From Bryobacterales bacterium (lineage in GTDB: Bacteria; Acidobacteriota; Terriglobia; Bryobacterales; Bryobacteraceae): a DNA stretch of 17,372 nt. Position 1 is the first letter of the stretch. Every line of letters starts with the position of its first letter. The notes under the pieces are model-generated. The model ran no database searches. It worked only from the letters and a program-made list of their open reading frames with translations, and was not told the origin of the DNA. Positions 6,731 through 14,136 of this stretch are shown in pieces. The position numbers and the translations under genes were made by a program. Location of the stretch: the NCBI GenBank assembly GCA_003132905.1, contig PKZC01000347.1, positions 23,747 through 41,118 on the forward strand. The letters run 5' to 3'.

Positions 6731-9700
6731 TCGACCAGCCGCCAACAGTGGAACCCCAGGTAACCGAACGCGCTGGCGCGGACCATTGGACCGCGCGGTT
6801 CGGCAAGTCGATCATCTTCGTCATTCTCACGATGGTAGGGGCGGGAATTTATCTCGCTTTCAACATTCCCATTGCGGTGTTTCCGGAAACCAATTTCCCC
6901 CGCATTGTTGTGGGCGTCGATAACGGCGTCGCGCCTATCGACCAGATGCTGGTCACCGTCACCCGGCCTATCGAGGACGCCCTCAACAGCGTGCCCGGCC
7001 TGGATCGTATCCAATCCATCACCAGCCGGGGATCGGTGGAGATCGATCTGTTCTTTTCCTGGAATGTGGACATGTTCCAGACGTTGGAACTGGTGAACGC
7101 GGCTCTGGCGCGCGTACAGTCGTCATTGCCGGCCACCGCTGCTGTCACTTCCAATCGCCTCACCTTCGCCGCTTTTCCCATCTTGGGGTACAGCCTGACG
7201 TCCAAGACTATTCCCCAAACCAGGCTGTGGGAAATGGCCACTTACGACATTAAGCCGCGCTTGAACCGCTTGAGCGGCGTGTCCACGGTGGTAGTGCAAG
7301 GCGGCCAGGAGCCCGAATTTGAAATCGAGCCCGATCCGGCCAAGCTGCTACAAACTTCCATCACTGTACCGACGCTGCTGGATGCGGTGAAGCGCAGTAA
7401 CATGATCGATTCGCCGGGGTTGGTGGAGACCAATCATCAACTGGTGTTGAGCCTGGTGAGCGGCCAGGTGCACAACGCGGCGGACATTGCGAACATCGTG
7501 GTGAAAACCACGCCAGCCGGGATTCCCGTGCGCATCGGCGATCTGGGCACGGTGCACTCTTCGGTAAAACCGGTCTACACCATCGTGCGCGCCAACGGAA
7601 GCCCGGCCGTTCTACTGAATATCAATCGCCAGCCGGATAGCAACACGGTGCAGGTAGCCGACGAGGTGCACGCTGAGATCGACAGCATTCGCAAGGCGCT
7701 GCCCAAAGGCGTAATGATCGTGCCGTTTTACGATCAGTCGGATCTGGTGAAAGAATCCATCAACAGCGTGCGCGATGCCATCTTGATTGGATTGCTGCTG
7801 GCCGCTATCATTCTGGTGCTCTTCTTGCGCGATTGGGGCAGTTCGGTTGTCGCCGGCCTGGTGATCCCAGCCACCATTGCAGTCACATTCATCGCGCTGC
7901 GCGCGCTCGGGCAAAGCTTTAACCTGATGACCCTGGGCGGACTCGCCGCAGCCGTCGGACTGGTGATCGACGACGCCATCGTGGTTGTAGAAAACATCGT
8001 GATGCACCGCGACGCCGGCCAAAGCCGCGCCGAAGCTATTCGCAGCGCCATGCGCGAGATCCGCGTGCCACTGGTCGGATCTACGCTGACGCCCATCGTG
8101 GTATTTCTTCCGCTCATTTCCATCACCGGCGTCACCGGAACCTTTTTCCGCGCCTTGGCTGTCACGGTAGGTATGGCATTGCTCACTTCGCTTGCTCTGG
8201 CGCTGACGTGGACGCCGACGCTGAGCCATTATTTCTTGAGGAAACCCCGCCAGGGCGCGGCATCTCACGGGGAGGGCGAGCAGCGCGGATTGCTGGGCCG
8301 CGTCATTCGCTTCTATAGCCGCGTGCTACGAGTCGCGCTGGAACGGCCCTGGGCCACCGGCATCTTTTGTCTATTGCTGGTCGGGGCTTCCTATTTCTGC
8401 TACACCGCCCTTGGTTCCGACTTGCTACCCGAAATGGACGAGGGTGGCTTCATTTTGGATTACATCGCACCGGCTGGCTCCTCGCTCGCCGATACAGACC
8501 GCCTTTTGAACCAGGTGCAAAAAATTCTTCAGGATACCCCGGATGTCGAAAACACATCGCGGCGCACTGGTCTGCAACTGGGGCTGGCCACGGTCACGGA
8601 AGCCAACACCGGCGATTTTACGGTGAAGCTGAAGCCGAGTAAATCCCGCCGCCCCATTGACGACGTCATCGCCGACGTGCGCAAACGCGTGACAACCCAA
8701 GTGCCCACGCTTGACGTCGAGTTTGTGCAACTCTTGCAAGATATGATTGGCGATCTTACCAGCGCACCGGAACCGATCGTCATCAAGATGTTCTCAGAGA
8801 ACGCCGACTTGTTGAAGCAGTGGGGGCCGCGCGTGGGCGATGCGATCAAGAAGATCCACGGCGTGGTGGATGTTAAGAATGGGGTTGAAGACACCGTTAG
8901 CGGGCCGGCCATGGAGTTTCATGTCGATCCCACGGTGGCGGCACGCTCCGGATTTTCGCCCGATGAGGTGGAACTGGACACCAGCGCTATCCTGCAAGGC
9001 GAGCCCGCGGCCGCGCCGGTGGTAGTCAACGGTCGCGCTTACACTATCCGCGTTCGATTTCCCGATTACACGCGTTCGTCCGTCGAAGCCATCCGCAACA
9101 CGCTTCTGTCTAGCCAAACCGGCAGCCGGGCCACGTTGGGCTCGCTCGCGACAGTGGAAGAATTGCCCGGTCAAACGGAAATTCGCCGCGAAAATCTGCA
9201 GCGCATGCTGGCGGTCACAGGACGTCTGGAAGGCGTGAATCTGGGCGCCGGTATCGTCGCGGTGAAGAAAACCGTAGCGGATCTAAACATTCCTGCCAGC
9301 ATTCGGATCGTCTATGGCGGCGGTTACGAGGAGCAGCAGAAGTCGTTTCGCGATCTCGCCGTGGTATTGGTATTGGCAATCCTGCTGGTATTTACCGTTC
9401 TACTCTTCGAGTTCGGCAACTTCGGCGCACCCATCGCGATTCTGTCGTCGGCTTTGCTCTCCACTTCTGGTGTTTTCCTGGCGTTGCTGATTACCGGAAC
9501 AACCTTCAACATCTCATCGTTCATGGGCCTGATCATGGTGGTGGGCATCGTGGCGAAAAACGGAATTTTGCTGTTGGATGCCGATCAGAAATTCCGTTCC
9601 GAAGGCGCCCGGCCTGAGCAAGCTATGATTCTGGCCGGGGAGCGCCGTCTTCGCCCCATTCTGATGACCGCTCTGGCCACCGCGGCCGGTATGATCCCGC

Positions 9701-9837
9701 TGGCGCTGGCTTTCGGCGCGGGGTCGCAAATGCTGCAGCCGCTGGCCATCGCTGTGATCGGCGGAATCGCTGCCTCGATGATCCTCTCGCTTATCGTGAC
9801 GCCTGCAGTGCACTACTATTTGCAGAAGAAGGACTAA
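6727..9837 (+). CDS. RND-family efflux pump inner-membrane subunit, HAE/drug-type
   Basis: 1036 residues, the length expected for AcrB-like pumps. It is a proton-driven transporter with 12 membrane helices and two large periplasmic loops. The first helix is near residues 18-37, followed by PIAVFPETNFP. TM4 carries GLVIDDAIVVVEN with D415 and D416, equivalent to the AcrB D407/D408 proton relay, and the TM10 region carries GIVAKNGILLLD with K944, the K940 equivalent. RPILMTALAT at about 976-985 is the conserved TM11 motif. The paired aspartates favour the hydrophobe/amphiphile (HAE) group; heavy-metal pumps such as CzcA usually have DG here. Substrates cannot be deduced. All key residues and both halves are present, so it should be functional. 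Its stop codon overlaps the stop of the convergent M50 gene by 3 bases. Confidence 0.96.
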   Translation: MIDQPPTVEPQVTERAGADHWTARFGKSIIFVILTMVGAGIYLAFNIPIAVFPETNFPRIVVGVDNGVAPIDQMLVTVTRPIEDALNSVPGLDRIQSITSRGSVEIDLFFSWNVDMFQTLELVNAALARVQSSLPATAAVTSNRLTFAAFPILGYSLTSKTIPQTRLWEMATYDIKPRLNRLSGVSTVVVQGGQEPEFEIEPDPAKLLQTSITVPTLLDAVKRSNMIDSPGLVETNHQLVLSLVSGQVHNAADIANIVVKTTPAGIPVRIGDLGTVHSSVKPVYTIVRANGSPAVLLNINRQPDSNTVQVADEVHAEIDSIRKALPKGVMIVPFYDQSDLVKESINSVRDAILIGLLLAAIILVLFLRDWGSSVVAGLVIPATIAVTFIALRALGQSFNLMTLGGLAAAVGLVIDDAIVVVENIVMHRDAGQSRAEAIRSAMREIRVPLVGSTLTPIVVFLPLISITGVTGTFFRALAVTVGMALLTSLALALTWTPTLSHYFLRKPRQGAASHGEGEQRGLLGRVIRFYSRVLRVALERPWATGIFCLLLVGASYFCYTALGSDLLPEMDEGGFILDYIAPAGSSLADTDRLLNQVQKILQDTPDVENTSRRTGLQLGLATVTEANTGDFTVKLKPSKSRRPIDDVIADVRKRVTTQVPTLDVEFVQLLQDMIGDLTSAPEPIVIKMFSENADLLKQWGPRVGDAIKKIHGVVDVKNGVEDTVSGPAMEFHVDPTVAARSGFSPDEVELDTSAILQGEPAAAPVVVNGRAYTIRVRFPDYTRSSVEAIRNTLLSSQTGSRATLGSLATVEELPGQTEIRRENLQRMLAVTGRLEGVNLGAGIVAVKKTVADLNIPASIRIVYGGGYEEQQKSFRDLAVVLVLAILLVFTVLLFEFGNFGAPIAILSSALLSTSGVFLALLITGTTFNISSFMGLIMVVGIVAKNGILLLDADQKFRSEGARPEQAMILAGERRLRPILMTALATAAGMIPLALAFGAGSQMLQPLAIAVIGGIAASMILSLIVTPAVHYYLQKKD

Positions 9838-10745
9838 AAGGATGCGGCGGCGATGCGATCCGTCATCGCCATCAACATCGACAGCAAAACGATCAGACCC
9901 ACGTACTGCATCAGAATAACGTTGTCGTCCTCGGCTGGATAGTCGCGGCTGAAGAGCCGGTAACCGGCGCCCAGCGCGATCAACAGCAGAATGGTTTGGT
10001 GCGAGAAGGCCCAAATGGCGATGGCTACGCCTCCCGCAATGGCACGCTGTTTTCTGGTCAGCGCGCGAAATCCGCGACCGCCATCCAACTGCCAGATGGG
10101 AAGAAGATTGAACAAGTTCAGCCAAGCGGCGGTGTGCGCGATGGCGTACCAGACCGGAAGACCGGTAGCAATGGCCGCGAGCCATGCCGCGATTGCCGAG
10201 CCTAATCCCCAGATGGGACCGGCCAAACCCACGCGCGCGTCTTCGCCCACGTTGCCCGGATACTGCTTCATTCGCACGAATGCGCCGAAAAATGGAATAA
10301 ACATCGGCGCGCTGGCCGCGATGTTGTATTTGCGCAGCGCCATGACGTGACCCATTTCGTGAATATAGATGGACATTACGAAGCCGAGCGCGAATCGCCA
10401 ACCGAACAGCGACCAATACACGGCGAAGAACGCCAGCATGCTGACGAGAGTACTGAGCTTGGTCAACCCCAGCAGCAACAGTTTGAATTTCGAGAGGGTG
10501 ACCAGCAAGAACGTGCCGATGGGCCCCAGCTTTGCAAGCCATTTCTTCCAGGCGTTCTTATCGGAAAGCTGCAGATCGATGTTTTCGATGCGCGTCTTCG
10601 TGAGGCGATATTCTTCGGAGTCCGGAGGAAGCAGCTCCAGCGCTTTCATCCAAGCCTGCCTGGCGCCCTGCCAATCGCGGGCCTGTCCAGCCAGTTTGGC
10701 ATGCTCCACCAGCGCGTCAAACTCCTGCTGCCGGCTGAGTGTCAT
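9834..10745 (-). CDS. M50-family (site-2-protease-like) membrane zinc metalloprotease
   Basis: 303 residues. The HExxH zinc site is HEMGH (H129, E130, H133) within a membrane helix, and the third ligand region is NLLPIWQLDGGRG with D221. In the family these cut transmembrane or membrane-near substrates. Hydrophobic segments are at about 76-111, 115-137, 172-195, 200-222, 236-264 and 276-296. There is no PDZ domain. Residues 1-60 are a soluble helical stretch (ARDWQGARQAWMKALELLP) that looks like a TPR-type hairpin and could recruit substrates or partners. The start overlaps the stop of the Uma2-like gene as ATGA (10742-10745), so it is the last gene of the minus-strand operon. Substrates are unknown, and I see no anti-sigma factor nearby. 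Confidence 0.9.
   Translation of the reverse strand: MTLSRQQEFDALVEHAKLAGQARDWQGARQAWMKALELLPPDSEEYRLTKTRIENIDLQLSDKNAWKKWLAKLGPIGTFLLVTLSKFKLLLLGLTKLSTLVSMLAFFAVYWSLFGWRFALGFVMSIYIHEMGHVMALRKYNIAASAPMFIPFFGAFVRMKQYPGNVGEDARVGLAGPIWGLGSAIAAWLAAIATGLPVWYAIAHTAAWLNLFNLLPIWQLDGGRGFRALTRKQRAIAGGVAIAIWAFSHQTILLLIALGAGYRLFSRDYPAEDDNVILMQYVGLIVLLSMLMAMTDRIAAASF
9849..9870. other. Hairpin just past the RND stop, weak terminator candidate
   Basis: A perfect 7-bp stem (GGCGATG / CATCGCC) with an 8-base loop begins 12 bases after the efflux operon's stop. No T-run follows on the plus strand and no matching T-run lies on the other strand, so it is not a standard rho-independent terminator. It is inside the last codons of the M50 gene and may be coincidental. 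Confidence 0.2.
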
Positions 10746-11281
10746 AGTTGATCGAACAGGTCGCCTAGGCGGATGGAAAAGCCGGGGATCAAGCTGGATT
10801 CGAAGATGCCGTTTTCATCGAGATTTGCGGCGCGGCTATCGGAAAACAAGAATCCTCTTCGCGAATCAGTGTCGAGAATCCATACTTCCTTTGTGCCGCA
10901 TTTACGATACCGGTCCGCCTTCTTTACGAGCTTCTTGAACGAATCATTCTCCGACACGATTTCAATTGCCAGATCGGGGACGAATCGTTGGACGCGCCGC
11001 TGTGCCTCGCACAACCTCAGCTTCTCCGGACCAAAGAAACTTATATCCGGCCCATGAGCGTTTCCTCCGAAGTCAAACTCCTGCTCGGAAACGATCTCAC
11101 CAAGACCGTTCTTCCTAACATAGTCGCGTAGCAGCGATATGACGGCATCCCGAAGCCGATTGTGAATCAGCGTGTTTCCGGACACGTCCACCAATTTTCC
11201 ATCTTCCAACTCGTGATTCAACGCGAGCTCGTCTGGAAGCCGTTCGAAATCATCGATAGTCAGTGGGCTGACGAGCTGCAT
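10742..11281 (-). CDS. Uma2-family (DUF820) putative endonuclease
   Basis: 179 residues with the PD-(D/E)XK-like arrangement of Uma2 proteins. Visible are D79 in HGPDISFF, then PDLAIEIVS with D103 and E107, lysines at 117-121, Y125, and KEVWILD (131-137). Family members often have 180-200 residues and are common in Cyanobacteria and Acidobacteriota. Their biological role is unsettled; a nuclease activity is assumed from the fold. The N-terminal 35 residues (LTIDDFERLPDE, then ELEDGKLVDV) also match the family. The gene follows MutS2 after 4 bp and overlaps the M50 gene by 4 bp, so it is translated as part of the operon. No signal peptide is seen; the protein should be cytoplasmic. Confidence 0.88.
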   Translation of the reverse strand: MQLVSPLTIDDFERLPDELALNHELEDGKLVDVSGNTLIHNRLRDAVISLLRDYVRKNGLGEIVSEQEFDFGGNAHGPDISFFGPEKLRLCEAQRRVQRFVPDLAIEIVSENDSFKKLVKKADRYRKCGTKEVWILDTDSRRGFLFSDSRAANLDENGIFESSLIPGFSIRLGDLFDQL

Positions 11282-11285
11282 AAAC

Positions 11286-13697
11286 CTATTTTAGCTCCAC
11301 CACCGTAGCCCCCGTTCCACCCTCAGCCGGCGTGGCTGGATAGTACTTTTCTACATGCGGATTTGTTGCCAGTAATTCGCCGATGACTTTCTTCAAAATA
11401 CCCATTCCGTGGCCATGTACTATGCGCACGCGGTCCACCGACGCCATCGAAGCGGTATCCAGAAACTTATCCACTTCCTCGCGAGCTTCTTCCGCTCGTT
11501 TTCCAATGACGTTTATTTCGCGATAGGTAACATCCCAGCGCGGCCCGGCATCGTAGGAAACATTTTTGGGCAATCGTGTGGTCTCAGGCGCCGCAGGCAA
11601 AACTTCCTCCACGTCGTCGGTGCTCACTTTCATGCGCATCAAGCCCGCTTCTACCTCGAGCAAGCCTCCCGAGAGTTTGCGCTTCACCCGCGCCGGCTCG
11701 CGCACGCCCTTCAGCCGCACTCGTGCGCCTTCCTCAATGGGAATGAAACGCTGCTGTTGTGGTGTGGGCGCTTCCCCGAACACGGCCACGCGAGCTTTCT
11801 CTTCAAATTCGCGTTTCGATTTCGCGACGCGACGCTCCGCCTGCTCCGCCGCTTTGCGTTGCTCCGCCCCGGCGAGCACCTTCTGGATGGTTTCTTGGGT
11901 TTGCGCTTCAAATTCGGCGAGGGCGGATCGTAGGCGCTCATCCAGTTCTTTGAATTTCGCTTTTTCGCGCTGCTCAAACTCTTTGGACAGGGTCTGCTCT
12001 CGTACTTCCAAAGCCTGCCGCTGCTCGCGCAAATCCTGCTCTTCGATCGCCGTCCTGCGTAGCCGCTGGTGGAGTTCATTCAGAAACATCGCGATATCGC
12101 GGTCGCTAGTGGACATACGCTGGCGCGCCCGAGCAATGAGGTCTTCTGAAAGGCCTAAACGGCTGGCGATATCCAGGCCAGCGGATTTGCCGGGCGCGCC
12201 CAGCTGCAGAACATAAGTAGGCTGCAGCGTTTTTTCGTTGAATCCCATGGACGCGTTTACAACGCCTTCTGTAGTCGCACCAAAAATCTTGAGCGCCAAC
12301 AAGTGAGTGGACGCGAAGGTGAACGCCCCATGCGCGCGGAACGATTCCAGAATCGCGACGCCGAGCGGCCCGCCCTCTTCCGGATCGGTCGCGCGGCCCA
12401 GTTCATCCAGCAATACCAGCGATTGCGGCGTGACTGTCTCCAGCATCTCGCGCACCCGCGCGATGTGCCCGGAAAAGCTGCTGAGGCTCTCTTGAATCGA
12501 TTGCTGGTCGCCTATTTCAGCCAGCACCTGCTCGAACACCGGAAACTCCGCTTCGGCGGCGGTCACAGGCAGAGCCGCTTGCGCCATCAACGCCAGCAGC
12601 CCGACGGTCTTCATCGAAACTGTTTTGCCGCCCGTGTTGGGCCCGCTGATCAGCAGCGTTCGCTGCTTTTCGTCGAGGGCGAGCGAAATGGGAAGAATCG
12701 GTTTCTTCTGGCGGCGCAGCACGTCTTGAAGCAATGGATGCCGGGCATCCCGGAGCACCAGACGCCGGTCTCTCTCCGGACTAAAGCGCGGAATAACGCA
12801 ATCGAAATCGGACGCGAATTCGGCCTTAGCGAACAGCAAATCCAGCCGGCCGATCGCGGCGACCAGGGCTTGAATCTGCGGGCCATTCGTTCTCAACAGC
12901 TCCGTCAGCTCGCGCAGAATGCGCGCTACCTCGCGCTGCTCTTCCTCGCGCAGCCGAACCAGTTCGTTATTCAGATCGATGGTATCGAGCGGCTCCACAA
13001 ACAGCGTATGCCCGCTACTGCTCGCGCCATGAATGACGCCATAAACCTTGCGCTGCTGGCCTGCCACCACCGGCACCACGAAGCGATCGTTGCGCAGCGT
13101 GATGAACTCTTCCTGCAGCGTGCCGTCGTCTCGATGAGTCTTCAAGAATCGCTCGAGCGAACTTTGGATCTGCCTCTGCTGCCGTTCGATGTCCCTGCGC
13201 AGGCGATGCAAGGCGACGCTGGCATCGTCGGCCACTGTGCCATCGGGAAGTATTTTGCCCCGCACGTCGCGAAGTATTGGGCGAGGGTCCGCGGTTGCCG
13301 CCACCTGAGCAGCCAGTCGCGGATATCTTTCGCCAGCCAGATTCAATGCGACGCGCACTTCGCCCGCCTCTTCGATCAGCCTGGCTAGGTCTAGGATCTG
13401 TTTGGGCTCAAGCATGGCGCCTTCGATGCGCAGAATGGTGAGCGCCGGGGCGACATCGGGAATGGAATTGAACCGCAGCCGAATGGCTGACCCGCGCGCC
13501 GCCGCTTGGGGCTGACGCGATGCGCCCTGATAGGCAATGGCTTCCGCCACGTCCGCCAACGCGCTTTCCAATATCGCGCGATCGGTGTGCGGCTGCAGCT
13601 TTTCCAATTCCGCCCGTCCCAGCGGACTGCCAACGTAGCGCCCCACCAGTTCGCGCAGCGGTTCGAATTCCAATAAATCAGCGCTGAAGTTTTGCAA
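11286..13697 (-). CDS. mutS2: MutS2-family ATPase with C-terminal Smr domain
   Basis: 803 residues, the usual MutS2 length, lacking the MutS mismatch-recognition domain. Known roles in the family are suppression of homologous recombination and, in Bacillus, rescue of collided ribosomes. Lever/core region: about 1-300. Walker A is GPNTGGKT (352-359) and Walker B LVLLDELGRATD with D431/E432. A long charged coiled coil follows (about 520-645, rich in E, R, Q and K), then a KOW-like beta region (about 665-705), then the Smr domain (about 722-803) with HGHG at 761-764. The LDLR/LDLK motif is replaced by EINVIG (727-732). The start is probably TTG at 13697: an in-frame TGA lies 15 bases before it, a GAGAGAG purine run precedes it, and no ATG or GTG is close. 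The gene starts inside the end of the NUDIX gene (20-bp overlap). Confidence 0.95.
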   Translation of the reverse strand: MQNFSADLLEFEPLRELVGRYVGSPLGRAELEKLQPHTDRAILESALADVAEAIAYQGASRQPQAAARGSAIRLRFNSIPDVAPALTILRIEGAMLEPKQILDLARLIEEAGEVRVALNLAGERYPRLAAQVAATADPRPILRDVRGKILPDGTVADDASVALHRLRRDIERQQRQIQSSLERFLKTHRDDGTLQEEFITLRNDRFVVPVVAGQQRKVYGVIHGASSSGHTLFVEPLDTIDLNNELVRLREEEQREVARILRELTELLRTNGPQIQALVAAIGRLDLLFAKAEFASDFDCVIPRFSPERDRRLVLRDARHPLLQDVLRRQKKPILPISLALDEKQRTLLISGPNTGGKTVSMKTVGLLALMAQAALPVTAAEAEFPVFEQVLAEIGDQQSIQESLSSFSGHIARVREMLETVTPQSLVLLDELGRATDPEEGGPLGVAILESFRAHGAFTFASTHLLALKIFGATTEGVVNASMGFNEKTLQPTYVLQLGAPGKSAGLDIASRLGLSEDLIARARQRMSTSDRDIAMFLNELHQRLRRTAIEEQDLREQRQALEVREQTLSKEFEQREKAKFKELDERLRSALAEFEAQTQETIQKVLAGAEQRKAAEQAERRVAKSKREFEEKARVAVFGEAPTPQQQRFIPIEEGARVRLKGVREPARVKRKLSGGLLEVEAGLMRMKVSTDDVEEVLPAAPETTRLPKNVSYDAGPRWDVTYREINVIGKRAEEAREEVDKFLDTASMASVDRVRIVHGHGMGILKKVIGELLATNPHVEKYYPATPAEGGTGATVVELK

Positions 13698-14136
13698 AGG
13701 CTCTCTCGATCACGCCCAGCGTGCCTTCCGTCAGACGGAACTGGCGAAGGTTCTCTTCCGCCACCCATTCCACACCGCTGGCATCGCTCGCAGCGATGGG
13801 TTCACCACTCAACCGGCGGCACAGATAATCGATCAAAACGTAGTGATACTCGGGCTTCCCTTCCCTATCTGGAATGATGCGCTCGAAGATTTCGAACATT
13901 AAGTACGGTTCCACGTCCAGCCCCGTCTCTTCCGCCACTTCGCGACGGATTCCTTCTTCCAGCCTCTCGCCCGTTTCGACAATGCCGCCCGGGATAGACC
14001 AGTAGCCTTTGAGCGGCTCCTTGCCCCGTTCCACCAGCAGGATCTTGCCGTCTTCGAATATCAGCGCACCAACTCCCAGGAACGGACGCGTTGGATAACG
14101 CCGCGTGTCGGCTTCGATAAGAGCACCGGTGTTAAT
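13678..14136 (-). CDS. NUDIX hydrolase, probable non-canonical ATT start
   Basis: The Nudix box is complete: GGIVETGERLEEGIRREVAEETGL matches GX5EX7REUXEEXGU. Such enzymes hydrolyse nucleoside diphosphates linked to another moiety; the substrate here cannot be told. The first conventional start is a GTG at 14034, but a protein of 118 residues from there would begin at the end of the first core strand. The frame is open for another 34 codons and encodes what the fold needs: RRYPTRPFLGVGALIFEDGKILL written as two parts, RRYPTRP and GVGALIFEDGKILL. No ATG, GTG or TTG is present in that part. The best candidate is ATT at 14136, which overlaps the TAA of the SMP-30-like gene and has AAAGGG seven bases upstream. 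This gives 152 residues. The conservative annotation would be 13678-14034. The 3' end overlaps the MutS2 start. Confidence 0.87.
   Translation of the reverse strand: MNTGALIEADTRRYPTRPFLGVGALIFEDGKILLVERGKEPLKGYWSIPGGIVETGERLEEGIRREVAEETGLDVEPYLMFEIFERIIPDREGKPEYHYVLIDYLCRRLSGEPIAASDASGVEWVAEENLRQFRLTEGTLGVIERAFAKLQR

Noticed and set aside
7612..8268. Histidine/glutamine-rich minus-strand open frame
   Set aside because: Antisense to the TM4 region of the RND pump; the low-complexity composition reflects the opposite strand of membrane-helix codons.
1562..9837. A copper/silver (Cus-type) resistance locus
   Set aside because: The layout is similar, but the pump has the HAE-type DD pair and the adaptor shows no metal-binding methionine or histidine cluster, so metal specificity is not supported.
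9514..10542. 342-codon open frame on the minus strand spanning two convergent genes
   Set aside because: It crosses the end of the RND gene and most of the M50 gene in another frame, and both of those have clear motifs.
12303..13388. 361-codon open frame on the plus strand
   Set aside because: Antisense to the conserved ATPase part of MutS2; arginine- and glutamine-rich composition typical of a GC-rich shadow frame.
13391..13768. 125-codon minus-strand frame across the NUDIX/MutS2 junction
   Set aside because: It is out of frame with both genes, which carry the conserved motifs.
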